Shown: positions 28,542-39,113, counted from the stretch's first letter. The stretch is DNA of 64,000 nucleotides from Stenomitos frigidus_A (GCF_963877135.1 NZ_CAWNSW010000080.1:175185-239184); one strand, 5' to 3'. Translations and numbers: made by a program. Notes: generated from the sequence alone by a model not told the origin.

Positions 28542-30065
28542 ATGCCATCAGTCAAACGACAAACTCAGGAAGATTATGACATTGCCGAGCCTCGTGCCTC
28601 AGCCATGATCGAGTCTCTTCGCGCTTTTGGCTACAACATCCAGACGGCGATCGCTGACCTCATCGACAACAGCATTTCTGCTGAGGCAAAAAACGTCTGG
28701 TTGACCTTCTTTTGGGATGGCTCCGACTCGTATATGTCCATTAGAGATGATGGGCGAGGCATGACCGAGGAAGAACTGGTCAACGCGATGCGACCGGGTA
28801 GCCAGAGTCCCCTTGAGCAAAGAAACCCGAATGATCTGGGTCGATTTGGGCTGGGACTTAAAACTGCCTCCTTCTCACAATGCAGAAGACTTACGGTTGC
28901 CTCTCGACATAAAGGCTGTGAAGTCGCGATTCGTAGATGGGACTTAGACTATGTGAATCAAACTGACCAGTGGCGGCTTCTCCGTTCTGCGGCAAAGGGG
29001 TCGGATGGCAGACTGACTGGTTTGAAAGAAATGGCGAAGGGCACAATTGTGCTTTGGGAATGTATGGATCGGATGGTCGGCGATGCCAGAACCGATGATC
29101 GCAGAGCCCAAGAACATTTCCTCGATACGGTTGAGAAAATTGAGAACCATTTGGCAATGGTTTTTCATCGCTTTCTTGAAAAGCGAAGTCCCCTCAAAAT
29201 CTGGCTAAACGATAGCTGTGTTGAACCCTGGAATCCTTTTCTGGCAGACGAAAAGGCGACGCAAATGCTTCCAGAGGAAAAGTTCTGTGTGGGTGGAGAA
29301 AATTTGATTGTCCAGCCCTATGTGCTGCCCCATCATTCCAAGATTGACTCAAACAAGTACGCTAGAGCCGCTGGAATAAAGGGCTGGAATGCTCATCAGG
29401 GCTTCTATGTTTATCGAAATGAACGTTTGCTGGTTGCAGGCGACTGGCTGGGACTGGAGTTTAAGAAGGAAGAACACTGCAAACTTGCTCGCATTCAGGT
29501 AGACCTACCCAATTCAATGGATAGTGACTGGAATATTGATGTCAAAAAATCTGGAGCACGTCCGCCCGCTTCCTTGAAAGCAGATTTAAGACGTATTGCA
29601 GGACTGACTCGTAAAAAAGCAACGGAGATCTATCGACATCGGGGTAAGGCGATTGCCAGACAGGTCTCAGCAAGCTACTCATATCTCTGGGAGCAAAAGG
29701 TGAAGCATGGGAAGACTTTCTACAGGCTTAATCGAAAGCATCCTCTGGTTGAAGCTGTATTGAGCGAGGGGGAAAATCTTACCCTCAAACTCAAGGCTCT
29801 TCTGAGGCTGGTTGAAGAAACAGTTCCAGTGCCTCTGATTACCCTGAATAGCACAGAACACCCTTACTCCCAGACACAACCCTTTGAAGGCGTTCACGCT
29901 GAGGAGTTGATAGGAATTATTTCTGAGGTCCTCGATACTTTGCTCAAAAATGGATGGACTATCGAAGAGTCAAAGGGATGTCTGTCAGGCATGGAACCTT
30001 TTCAGAAGCACGAAGACTTGATCGTAGTTGCGCTGGAGCGATACCAGAATCAGGAGGATAGATGA
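28542..30065 (+). CDS. MORC/MutL-like GHKL ATPase of a Z1-AIPR defence operon
   Basis: Chosen start ATG 28542 (MPSVKRQTQEDYDIAEPRAS), since conservation in this family begins near DYDIAEPRASAMIESLRAFGY; ATGs at 28470 and 28488 are upstream in frame. From 28542 the protein has 507 residues. The N-box is TAIADLIDNSIS, the Mg loop is IRDDGRGM and the lid is GRFGLGLKTASFSQ. A middle region with WNIDVKKSGARPP corresponds to the transducer domain. It is the MORC-type ATPase of restriction systems that include a Z1 helicase and a PD-(D/E)XK nuclease (Iyer and Aravind). Its stop overlaps the Z1 gene by 4 bases. Confidence 0.85.
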   Translation: MPSVKRQTQEDYDIAEPRASAMIESLRAFGYNIQTAIADLIDNSISAEAKNVWLTFFWDGSDSYMSIRDDGRGMTEEELVNAMRPGSQSPLEQRNPNDLGRFGLGLKTASFSQCRRLTVASRHKGCEVAIRRWDLDYVNQTDQWRLLRSAAKGSDGRLTGLKEMAKGTIVLWECMDRMVGDARTDDRRAQEHFLDTVEKIENHLAMVFHRFLEKRSPLKIWLNDSCVEPWNPFLADEKATQMLPEEKFCVGGENLIVQPYVLPHHSKIDSNKYARAAGIKGWNAHQGFYVYRNERLLVAGDWLGLEFKKEEHCKLARIQVDLPNSMDSDWNIDVKKSGARPPASLKADLRRIAGLTRKKATEIYRHRGKAIARQVSASYSYLWEQKVKHGKTFYRLNRKHPLVEAVLSEGENLTLKLKALLRLVEETVPVPLITLNSTEHPYSQTQPFEGVHAEELIGIISEVLDTLLKNGWTIEESKGCLSGMEPFQKHEDLIVVALERYQNQEDR

Positions 30066-32818
30066 GTCACTCACTGGAATATGAACAAGCGCTTGATTTT
30101 TCGTTGTCTATCTTAAAGCACAACGATGATGTGACTGACGAGGTAATTCGAGCAACAGTTGACCTCGCTATCAAGATGGTAAGTCTTCAGGGCAATGCCG
30201 ACAATGTGGATCTGGAGGCGCTTAGCCGGGATCTTCAGAGTAGGTTTAATGTCAGAATCGGAACGGGTACTATTTTGGACGGCAACGATCGCCGAGACTG
30301 GCTACCTGAAAAGCGTGACCATATTGAGTGGAGCTTCTGGAAACGGTATGAACGCTACCTGCGTGAAGAAAAGCACTGGTCGCCCCGAATTATTCGGCGA
30401 GTTGACGAACTCACCGATAAGGTGCTGGAACGATTAGAAGACCCGATTCGTAGCGGCAGTTGGGACCGACGCGGAATGGTAGCTGGTCAGGTTCAGTCTG
30501 GAAAGACAGCGAACTACACAGGACTGATTTGTAAAGCCGCTGATGCTGGTTATCGACTGATCGTCGTTCTGGCAGGAATGCATAATAACCTGCGGAGTCA
30601 AACTCAGCTTCGGTTGGACGAGGGCTTCTTAGGCTATAACACGCGGTATCGCATGACCTTCGATCAAAGTAATCTTCGAGTCGGAGTGGGTGCTCTCAGA
30701 GGTGAGAAACTGCACCCTGTGCAGTCATTGACACACAGCGAGGATGCTGGAGACTTCAAACTTACAATTGCTAAGCATTCCAGTATCGATTTAAGCGCAG
30801 TTCCATTACTGCTGGTCGTTAAGAAACAGGGGTCAATTCTAAGAAATCTCAATCGCTGGTTGACTGGCAGGTATGGAGAAAAAGACACCAAGACTCAACG
30901 CTTAATAATTCACGATGTTCCGCTGCTGTTGATTGATGATGAATGTGATAATGCTTCGATCAATACAAGAGATGAAGATACAAACCCAACTACTATCAAC
31001 GCAAGAATTCGAGAGCTGTTACATAGTTTTGCCCAAAGTTCTTACGTTGGCTATACGGCAACTCCATTTGCGAATATCTTTATTAATCTAAACACCAGTA
31101 CAGAGCAACACGGTGATGAACTATTCCCACGAGACTTCATCATCAATCTACCTGCCCCAGACAATTACATTGGTCCAGTTCGCTTTTTTGGTCTCAGCGC
31201 TGATCCTGAAGCTGGTTTAGAAGCGCAGACTGGTCTGCCTGTTATTCGTTACGTCGAAGACTACGAAGATTGGATAGCTGATAAACATAAAACAGATTAT
31301 GTACCGGGGATATTACCGTTTTCCTTGAAAAAGGCTCTTAAATCTTTCATCATTTCCTGTGCTGTAAGAATGGCACGGGGGCAGGAAAGGGAGCATAATT
31401 CGATGCTGGTTCATGTAACGCGCTTCACTGAGGTTCAGAACAAGGTCAGAACTCAAATTGATCAGGAAGTGAGGAGTCTTCGGCAACGTTTACGTTACGG
31501 AGATGGAGCCTCGCCTGACCATCTTATATCTGAGCTTGAAAGGCTATGGAATGAAGATTTTGTGCCAACTACCGAGGCAATAGACGATCCTGAAGTCCCA
31601 AAAAATACCTGGCAGGAGATAAAGGTATACCTGGAACCAGCTATTCAAAAAATTCAAGTTAAAACCATTAATGGCAAAGCGAAGGATCTTCTAGATTATG
31701 TAGAGAACCTGGATGGTCTCAATGTCATCGCAATTGGCGGTGACAAACTATCGCGGGGGCTGACCTTGGAAGGTCTAACGATCAGCTACTACCTCAGAGC
31801 TTCAAAGATGTACGATACATTGATGCAAATGGGGCGCTGGTTTGGTTACCGTCCAAAGTATCTCGATCTTTGCCGTCTGTATACAACTGATGAATTAGTT
31901 GAATGGTACAAACATATTACTGTTGCCAGTGAGGAGTTGCGACAGGAATTTGATTATATGGCGATGCTGGATAAAACTCCTGCTGAATTTGGGTTGAAAG
32001 TTAGAACACATCCCGCAGGACTCGCAATTTCTAATGTTGGCAAAATTAGAGATGGTAAGACTTTACGAGTATCTTACGCTGGCTCTATCAGCGAGACGGT
32101 TGCCTTTTACAAAGATCCTCTGAAGAACAGGAGGAACCTTGAGAAGTTCGCACAGTTTTTAGAGGAGTGCGGCAAGCCCAATGTTGCTCCAACTGCGAGT
32201 AGTGGTGACGACTACATCTGGAACAATATTCATGGGACTGATATTGTAAAACTTTTGAAGAACGTGGAAACGCATCGTGATTCTTTGAGAGCAAATAGTA
32301 AGCTTCTGGCTGATTACATCAATGCTCAACTGGCAAAAGATGAATTAAGAAGCTGGACTGTTGTACTGAAATCTAAAAGGAACTTCAAACCAGGCGAAAC
32401 ACCGATTTATGGCAACATTGGCGAGTATAAAACTGGCTTATATACTCGTAAAAGCTCAAAAGCCAGCAATCTAGATCGGTATTCAATTCAAAGATTGGTT
32501 AGCCCAGTGGATGAGGGTATTGATCTCTCCGAAGAAGTCCGGAAGCGCCTAAGAGAGGAGATGAAGCAAGAGAATGGCACAGCACAGAAGCAGGTTGTAG
32601 AAGGCGAACCGAGCAACCCTTTCAGACGAGAGCGATCGCCTGATAGAGGTCTCCTTCTTATCTATCCCCTTGATCCGCAGGATGCCGGATGGTCGTCGGA
32701 ACCCCCTATTCTCGGCTTTGCGATTAGCTTTCCGGGCAGCACAAATGCAAGCAGTGTGGAGTATCGGGTAAACAACGTGTACTACTCAGAAGAATTTGGG
32801 GATGAAAAGGAAGAATGA
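30062..32818 (+). CDS. Z1-domain superfamily II helicase-like ATPase
   Basis: A 918-residue Z1 protein. Walker A is GQVQSGKTANYTG (142-154). The DE box is LLLIDDECDNASIN (near 295). Z1 signatures are SYVGYTATPFANIF and IAIGGDKLSRGLTLEG, followed by LMQMGRWFGYR. It should translocate on DNA or remodel it in partnership with the GHKL ATPase. It overlaps its neighbours by 4 bases on each side. The C-terminal 200 residues (after about 680) are family-specific and not recognised. Its composition matches the neighbours, so the four genes appear to have moved as one unit. Confidence 0.88.
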   Translation: MSHSLEYEQALDFSLSILKHNDDVTDEVIRATVDLAIKMVSLQGNADNVDLEALSRDLQSRFNVRIGTGTILDGNDRRDWLPEKRDHIEWSFWKRYERYLREEKHWSPRIIRRVDELTDKVLERLEDPIRSGSWDRRGMVAGQVQSGKTANYTGLICKAADAGYRLIVVLAGMHNNLRSQTQLRLDEGFLGYNTRYRMTFDQSNLRVGVGALRGEKLHPVQSLTHSEDAGDFKLTIAKHSSIDLSAVPLLLVVKKQGSILRNLNRWLTGRYGEKDTKTQRLIIHDVPLLLIDDECDNASINTRDEDTNPTTINARIRELLHSFAQSSYVGYTATPFANIFINLNTSTEQHGDELFPRDFIINLPAPDNYIGPVRFFGLSADPEAGLEAQTGLPVIRYVEDYEDWIADKHKTDYVPGILPFSLKKALKSFIISCAVRMARGQEREHNSMLVHVTRFTEVQNKVRTQIDQEVRSLRQRLRYGDGASPDHLISELERLWNEDFVPTTEAIDDPEVPKNTWQEIKVYLEPAIQKIQVKTINGKAKDLLDYVENLDGLNVIAIGGDKLSRGLTLEGLTISYYLRASKMYDTLMQMGRWFGYRPKYLDLCRLYTTDELVEWYKHITVASEELRQEFDYMAMLDKTPAEFGLKVRTHPAGLAISNVGKIRDGKTLRVSYAGSISETVAFYKDPLKNRRNLEKFAQFLEECGKPNVAPTASSGDDYIWNNIHGTDIVKLLKNVETHRDSLRANSKLLADYINAQLAKDELRSWTVVLKSKRNFKPGETPIYGNIGEYKTGLYTRKSSKASNLDRYSIQRLVSPVDEGIDLSEEVRKRLREEMKQENGTAQKQVVEGEPSNPFRRERSPDRGLLLIYPLDPQDAGWSSEPPILGFAISFPGSTNASSVEYRVNNVYYSEEFGDEKEE

Positions 32819-33822
32819 GCATTCGTGAGCTTTGGAATGAACTTGAGCGCGATGTTCAACAGGATAGATCTGGGTATGTAACTAGACGAGTGCGACCAGA
32901 CTCTATTTGCGATCTACGAGTTGCTGTCATGGAACCTCAAGGAACACGAACACTGCTTCTAAAAGCAAGGCGAATAATTATCGAATTAATTCAAGAATAT
33001 CCAGAATCTGCGGGTTTTCAGGTTCAACTAATGCAATTAGCAGGCGAAAGTCCAGATTATTTGACACTTCAACTCACCCTGACCCAGAGTCGATATTCTG
33101 ATATCTTTACGGCACTGGCTGATGACATAATTGCAGGAGTTGCTGAAAAAAAAACTGAAGAGGCGGGGTTGGAAGAATTCATTGTTCGCCTCAAACGCTG
33201 GCAGGCATTCCTCAAAGCCAATCAACCCGACGGCTTGAGCGAGGAACAGCAGCGAGGACTTTATGGAGAACTCTGGTTTCTAAGACAGGTGGCATCTCTG
33301 AGCCTTGAACCGCTCAGAGGCATTCAGTTCTGGACCGGTCCGCGCGGAACTCAGCAAGACTTCCAGTTTGCCAGAAGTGCTATTGAGGTTAAAACAACCA
33401 TATCCAAACAGCATCAGAAGCTAACGATCGCCAGTGAACGACAGTTAGACGACTCAGGTACAGGTACTCTGATCTTGCTGCATCTGTCTCTAGATTCCCG
33501 TCCGGGAAGAGGAGAGGCGCTGCCAGACATTGTTACCAGTCTGAGATTGCTGCTGGTAAATCATTCAGCCGCAAGAGAAGAATTTGAAAACCATCTCTTT
33601 GCAGTAGGCTACCTGGATATCCACGCTTTGCGGTATGAGCAAATTGGCTACATAGTTCGTGAAACTAACTATTTCAAGGTTGAGGGAGGCTTCCCCAGAA
33701 TTATAGAGTCGGATCTTTGCAATGGCATCGGTGACGTTCGTTACACTATCAGCGTTGCGGAGTGCAAGCGGTTTGCGATCGCTGAAGCTGATGTTTTGTC
33801 ACTCATTGGAGTTCAATCATGA
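32815..33822 (+). CDS. PD-(D/E)XK nuclease-like protein (DUF4420 type)
   Basis: A 335-residue protein. The nuclease signature is Glu152 in GELWFLRQV, Asp182 in QQDFQFARSAIEVKTT and Glu191-x-Lys193. This is the arrangement of the PD-(D/E)XK motif family found next to Z1 and AIPR proteins. It is the predicted DNA-cleaving subunit. The start overlaps the Z1 gene by 4 bases, and its end overlaps the AIPR gene by 4 bases. No other domain is evident. I infer that cleavage depends on the two ATPases. Confidence 0.83.
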   Translation: MSIRELWNELERDVQQDRSGYVTRRVRPDSICDLRVAVMEPQGTRTLLLKARRIIIELIQEYPESAGFQVQLMQLAGESPDYLTLQLTLTQSRYSDIFTALADDIIAGVAEKKTEEAGLEEFIVRLKRWQAFLKANQPDGLSEEQQRGLYGELWFLRQVASLSLEPLRGIQFWTGPRGTQQDFQFARSAIEVKTTISKQHQKLTIASERQLDDSGTGTLILLHLSLDSRPGRGEALPDIVTSLRLLLVNHSAAREEFENHLFAVGYLDIHALRYEQIGYIVRETNYFKVEGGFPRIIESDLCNGIGDVRYTISVAECKRFAIAEADVLSLIGVQS

Positions 33823-35870
33823 ACAATGATGAATTGGAACTGACCCAGTTTGCTGAAAATCTCCGCCAGGAAGTCATTATGGCAGCCGAAGCAGGCGGGG
33901 ATCATGATGAGGGAAACTCCTTCCGTGAGGATGCCTTTACCCAATTGATAATCGGCTACCTGACGGAGGCTGGAGAACTGGAAGATGGGCACGTCTGTCA
34001 CTACGTTGCCAGAGGCATGAAGATTAACGGTTACAGTCTCCATGAAGACGACGAATGCCTGAACCTCTTTACCTCGATCTACACCCAACAGATACCCCCT
34101 GCGACGGTGCGGAAAGATGAAGTCACCAGTGCCTTAAAGCGGTTGATCAAATTTGTCGAGCAAGCCTTCAAAGGGCTGTACCAATCGCTTGAAGAAGCAT
34201 CCTGTGCCTTCGACATGGCAAATCTCGTTTTTAGTCTTAAGGGAAAACTGAATCGCATTCGGCTCTTTGTCTTTACCGATGGGCTGACGACTAAACAAGT
34301 CTGGCAGGAGACTGTGCAGGGCGACATTACCTTTTCCTCGCACATCTGGGATATCCGTCGCCTTTATCAGTGTGTGACCTCCGGGCAGCGACGAGAAGCG
34401 ATCGAGATTGATTTCCAAGAGCGCTATGGGGCAACCATTCCTTGCCTAGTTAGCCCTGCTACACAAGCAGACTATGAAGCCTGTCTGGCGATCGTTCCCG
34501 GTGACATTCTCTATAAACTTTACGATGAGTACGGTTCTCGCCTGCTGGAACGCAACGTCCGCTCCTTCCTTCAGGCAAAAGGTAAGGTCAATAAAGGTAT
34601 TCGGAGTACCCTGAGCGAACAACCGCAGCGCTTTCTGGCATACAACAATGGCATTTCTGCCACTGCGGAAGCCATTCGTTTCGTGGATTTACCGGGAGGT
34701 AAGGCGATCACCTGGATTCGTGATCTCCAGATTGTCAATGGCGGACAGACCACTGCCTCTATTTTTCAGGCAGCCCGTAAAGATAAAGCGGATCTTGCAG
34801 AGGTTCATGTTCAGGCAAAAATCACGATTGTTGATCGGGAGCAGTTAGACGAAATCGTGCCGCTCATCTCCCGCTACGCTAATAGTCAGAACAAGGTCAG
34901 CGATGCGGACTTCTCAGCCAATGATCCTTTCCACATTCAGGTTGAGGAACGCTCCCGCACCATCTGGGCACCTGCCGTGGATGGCAGTCAAAAACAAACG
35001 CGCTGGTTTTACGAACGGGCAAGAGGGCAGTATCTGGATGCCAAAAATCGGTTGACACCTGCCAAACAGAAGGACTTTGCGGTGCTCCACCCCACTGCCC
35101 AGAAATTTACGAAAACCGATCTGGCAAAATACGAACACACCTGGAATCAGTTACCGCACTTGGTCAGTCGAGGAGCACAGAAGAACTTCAATGATTTCAC
35201 TGTACGCCTGAAGCAGCGCGGCAGCTTTGTGGTCGATGAAACCTATTTCAAGCATCTGATTGCCAAAGCCATCCTGTTTAAGAAAGCTGAAAAACTGGTG
35301 CAGGCACAGGCGTTTGGCGGCTATCGGGCAAACATTGTGACCTACACGCTGGCTTACCTGAGCCATCGAACGGCTCAAACGATCGACCTGAATGTGCTCT
35401 GGAAAGACCAGGATGTTCCCAAAGCGCTTCAGGGTGCCATCACACTGGTTGCCATAGCCGTGCATCAGGTGATCACTCAGCCACCTGGTAGCGGTAATGT
35501 CACGGAGTGGTGTAAGAAAGAAGCCTGCTGGGAGGCAGTGAAAAAACTTGAAGTACGTTTGCCTGACGCGCTAGCGCCTCTATTGCTTGGCACGAGAGAC
35601 GCAGGCAAGCTGGGCAACCGTGGTATAGATGAACCTGATATCGCTGAACAGCAGCTGATTCATGAGATTGCCAGCCTTGCTGCTGAAACCTGGTTTGAGA
35701 TTGCTCACTGGGCGAAAGAGACAGGTAATTTACTACCCTGGCAACGTAGCCTTACGGTCAGTCTGGGCAAGCTTGCCAGTCAGGAGAAGCTGCCATCCCG
35801 TAAACAGGCATTGCGCGGGATGGAAATCCTGGAGGAGATTGAGCGTTTAGGATTCAAAGTTTCAGCCTAA
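33819..35870 (+). CDS. AIPR-family (abortive phage infection) protein
   Basis: A 683-residue protein. The AIPR signature LQIVNGGQTTASIFQAARK lies near residue 302, preceded by QRFLAYNNGISATAEAIRF. This family is named for an abortive-infection phage-resistance protein and is regularly encoded last in GHKL-Z1-PD-(D/E)XK operons. The exact activity is unknown. The last 120 residues are helical. It ends the plus-strand operon; no terminator hairpin stood out after 35870. Confidence 0.86.
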   Translation: MNNDELELTQFAENLRQEVIMAAEAGGDHDEGNSFREDAFTQLIIGYLTEAGELEDGHVCHYVARGMKINGYSLHEDDECLNLFTSIYTQQIPPATVRKDEVTSALKRLIKFVEQAFKGLYQSLEEASCAFDMANLVFSLKGKLNRIRLFVFTDGLTTKQVWQETVQGDITFSSHIWDIRRLYQCVTSGQRREAIEIDFQERYGATIPCLVSPATQADYEACLAIVPGDILYKLYDEYGSRLLERNVRSFLQAKGKVNKGIRSTLSEQPQRFLAYNNGISATAEAIRFVDLPGGKAITWIRDLQIVNGGQTTASIFQAARKDKADLAEVHVQAKITIVDREQLDEIVPLISRYANSQNKVSDADFSANDPFHIQVEERSRTIWAPAVDGSQKQTRWFYERARGQYLDAKNRLTPAKQKDFAVLHPTAQKFTKTDLAKYEHTWNQLPHLVSRGAQKNFNDFTVRLKQRGSFVVDETYFKHLIAKAILFKKAEKLVQAQAFGGYRANIVTYTLAYLSHRTAQTIDLNVLWKDQDVPKALQGAITLVAIAVHQVITQPPGSGNVTEWCKKEACWEAVKKLEVRLPDALAPLLLGTRDAGKLGNRGIDEPDIAEQQLIHEIASLAAETWFEIAHWAKETGNLLPWQRSLTVSLGKLASQEKLPSRKQALRGMEILEEIERLGFKVSA

Positions 35871-36948
35871 TTTGCAATTTTCAAACCGAGCAACTCCACA
35901 GCCTACTCTTCCATCCGTAACCAGCCGTAGCATACAGCTCCCTGACTCAAACGATCAAGCGTCGGCCCCTTGAACACTATTGCCAATCAACCTTGAGAGT
36001 GCTGCTTCCCTACGAAGGCATGAACATCAGCCATACGATCGGACTCAACGAGGCTCAAAAGATGGCTCTGAGGGCTTTGTCACACCATTGACTTTTCAAG
36101 AACGGCTGTAAAGGAGAGGCTTTACCACGCTGCTTCACTTTGCTTGCTGGTAGTATTGATGGTTTTGGCTGCTCAGCCTTTGCAGTGCTGGTTTTGATGG
36201 CAGCCGATAACTGAGAGTCACGCGATACTTCTGCAGAATCGACACTCCCTGGCTGACGATGCGGTTGCGTTGATGGGTTTTTAGTGGGTCGTGCCATGAT
36301 CGCAGTTACGACTGGCTCCGTTGCTATGGTCGGTAAAGGGCTTCCATTTTCTGTAGCAGGCACCTCAGAAGCGCTTTCATGAGTGCTAACAACTGGTATC
36401 GAGTGCGGAGCAGCCACTACCAGTCCTAATATATCGGCTTCAGAGAGTATGGTTTTAATGCCTTGAAGTTGCTCTGTCTTTTGCTGTACCTGCGTTTCCC
36501 AGCCGCAGGAGTGCCTGACTCAAGTGGTTTTGCACTGTTTGCAACGAGGCGACGAAGGCGATCGCTTCGTCTTTGGGTAAGGTTAGCAGGTAGGACGTGG
36601 AAGCAGTTGCCACTGTGGGCCTTGAGGACGATACTTTGCCTTGATTCTACTGCACGCGCTGCTAATCAGAGCTTTGCAGCACCTTGACTTAGCGTCGATC
36701 GAGGGTCAGCACCAGGCTGGTCTCTAGCCTCCGCCAGCGGTTTGGGTAGTAGCTTAGGTCTTGGCGTGGTGGTTAGGGTAGTCACTTTACCTGAATCGCT
36801 TCGTTTGGCAGCAACAACCGGAAACAATCGCCGTCTCGCGTGAGGAAAAAGTGCTGCTCGGAACGGTAGCCGCCACTTTTGTCGAGGAGCAGCGGCTGGC
36901 CAAGGGGTTACAGTCGGCTGGGTGCTGGCGAGCACCCAGCGAGCCCGG
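35871..36948. other. Gene-poor region with Pro/Ser-rich minus-strand ORFs
   Basis: About 1.1 kb with no recognisable gene. A 120-residue minus ORF (36055-36417) is low-complexity (Ser, Thr, Pro, Ala, Lys) and ends HCDKALRAIF-like after KSQWCDK. It could be the C-terminal linker of a decayed gene. Other ORFs (36463-36687 plus, 36666-36980 minus) are unconvincing. Reading frames shift repeatedly on the minus strand, which suggests decay. Confidence 0.4.
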
Positions 36949-37677
36949 TCACCAATCGAGCACTGGCGGACAGGGGTCAAGCAGCGTTAGGTGGCGGACT
37001 CGCCCCTCTGTCTCATTAACGGGTCGTGGCGGACGGTTGCCTTGGTCAAAGAGACTGGCAAGATCCAAGCCGTCAAGGGCAGGGAAGCAGTTGACAGGGG
37101 GATCATCCTCATCCTCCAGCCAGGGCTCAGATGGCTCCTCACTCGCCTCCTCCTGTGCCACGAGCTTTTGTGTAATCGCCCAGGCGATCGCCTCGCTCAC
37201 TGCCAGGTTGCGCTCCCAGACGTTGGGGAAAAAGAATAAAGGTTGGAGTGACAGGCGCGTCGGGTTGTGCTGCTGAAGGCGTGCGCATTGTGCGAGCAGT
37301 TGCGCGCGCGTGTGTAACCCACGCCCATCCATGAAGGCATCGTCGCCGAGTTTGACCACCGTATGGACAACATCACCCACAGACGCGGGCTCAACCTTCG
37401 CCGCAACGTAATGCAGTGCACCGCCTGCTACCTGTTGGATCGCTTTCGCGATCAGCCAACACCCGCCGTTCAGAAAGCCCACAGGATAGCCGTAGTAAGC
37501 GAACAGGCTGTGGTAGTCTACCTGGGTGACGGCATGATGCAACTGTTGCAGTGCCTTGGGGGTCCAGTTATTCATGACCATATCTCTCACCTCTGTTTCA
37601 AACGACAAAGCCACTCCACCAAAAAGCGTGCCAGCGGCATACTTTTCATCATGCCTGCCACACTCGCACGGCACCAA
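36949..37677 (-). CDS. Putative papain-like-fold protein
   Basis: A 242-residue ORF; the likely start is inside, at MVMNNWTPKALQ or MNNW (about residue 34-36), since the first 33 residues look non-coding. Residues 55-120 hold a possible cysteine-peptidase-like triad: Cys73 in FLNGGCWLIAKAIQQ, His105 in VVHTVVKLG and Asp117 in FMDGRG. That order and spacing (GGC...HxVVxxG...DxxG) recalls papain-like proteins in mobile elements. The C-terminal 70 residues are acidic and Pro-rich. No adjacent gene points to a role, and the surrounding DNA appears decayed. It may be a pseudogene. Confidence 0.45.
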   Translation of the reverse strand: MVPCECGRHDEKYAAGTLFGGVALSFETEVRDMVMNNWTPKALQQLHHAVTQVDYHSLFAYYGYPVGFLNGGCWLIAKAIQQVAGGALHYVAAKVEPASVGDVVHTVVKLGDDAFMDGRGLHTRAQLLAQCARLQQHNPTRLSLQPLFFFPNVWERNLAVSEAIAWAITQKLVAQEEASEEPSEPWLEDEDDPPVNCFPALDGLDLASLFDQGNRPPRPVNETEGRVRHLTLLDPCPPVLDW

Positions 37678-37731
37678 GCGTTTCCTGGCAATGAACCATA
37701 CTTTTCCTGGTCACTTTGGGCGTGTGATGCG

Positions 37732-37959
37732 CTACACTTGCTGCCCTCCGAGCGTGTGGTGCATCAACGCCAGCAGCGCAATCGCCTTCCCAGTGCTGCC
37801 AGGTTGCGATCGACTGGTTCCTGCCGCTAAAACTTCTACCAACTTAAGATCACGCTCGCAGCTACCAACGGTGTGAGCCTGCCATGTTTGTAGCTGCGCC
37901 TGATAGGCAGACGATCGCTCTGAGGGGGCAAAAAGTAGCACAGGCGGTGTTGCCACCAC
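37732..37959 (-). pseudogene. Probable DUF4174 gene remnant
   Basis: A 75-residue minus ORF. It contains PPVLLFAPSERSSAYQAQLQ and ERDLKLVEVLAAGTSR, which match the N-terminal part of the small DUF4174 family. The sequence then turns into KAIALLALMHHTLGGQQV and stops, where intact members continue for about 40 more residues. I infer a frameshift or truncation. Assignment rests on recalled resemblance. Confidence 0.45.
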
Positions 37960-39113
37960 TGGTCACTCAGCTTAAAATCAACGCCTTTCTGTGCAGGCGT
38001 TGATAAAACCCGCAGGGTGGCATAGTGACGCTGGTAGCGAAGACTCCGATGTTTGACTCATCAAACTGAGAGGCTGAGCGTTGGGGCAGGCTAGAAGCAG
38101 CGGTAGCACAAGCACAGGCACAAAGCACGGCAGCATGGCTGGGGCTGAGACTACACCTTCACTGCAATCAGGTTAGTGTTCGGTGGACTGGCTCTCAGGT
38201 GAGAATTTTCAGGTCCTTTGTGCAATCAGGCTTGCCGCCTGCTGTCAATAGCCAGCCAAAAAACGGGCAATGCTGATCAGACCTACGCTTGGTCCAATAA
38301 TCCTGCCCTCAGAGACAGCACGACCATGAGTGGCGAGAACAGCGGCAGCAGGAGAATCATGCAGTCCAGTTGCTGGTTCTCTCTTGCTCCCAGCAACTGG
38401 GCTGCCAAGCAAGACTACACTTTGTTTCATCCTTAGCTGCTAACCGCAACACTTTCATTAACAGTGAAGCCAGCAGTGCGATGGCAAGAAGCAACTCGCC
38501 AAAGTCGTCAAGCGTCAAAAGTATGAATACGCAAAGCCAAAGCTTCTGAAATTTCTATACCGACCTGCATTTTGATTGGTTTAAGTTATAGCGTTTTTTT
38601 GCTAAAACTGACTTTTTCGCCCAATTTAGTACGATTTTATACGCAGTAGAAGCATTTCACACTGATCTCATTTTTACTTTGTCTATAGAGATTCAAAGTC
38701 TGATCCATCGCGTTCTCAAAAATCAATCTCTTAGCCGCGAGTATTGAAATATCCCAAACCCTGGAAGCACCTCCCCATCGAGCATCAAGCACTTCCCATA
38801 TGTGCTTAATTGGTGCTTACAGACATTTTCAATTTTAAAGCGCACTTATGAGCAGAAATTTTTACTAAAATAAGCCGTTTTCGCCTCAAAAACACGATGA
38901 CTTAATATTTCTTATTAATTCGGCAGGCAAGACCTTCTGAACCGCAAAAGATCAGTAGTCAAGGTTGTTGTTAAGCAAATTGGTATCTGCAAAGATTAAT
39001 CGTGCTTCGAGTCAGTTTTGATTGTTAGAAGCAATGACTATTTAACGTAAGAGAAAGAAGCTTTTTCCTGACTCAAATGATGTCCACTTCTCTTTGATCA
39101 AGCAAAGGTCAAT
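37960..39113. other. Long region without genes
   Basis: About 1.15 kb. Small ORFs on both strands are low-complexity. From 38560 on the DNA is AT-rich with no long frame. It lies between decayed genes and a small gene upstream of the Cas12k-like effector, and is plausibly CAST cargo DNA under no constraint. Confidence 0.4.
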
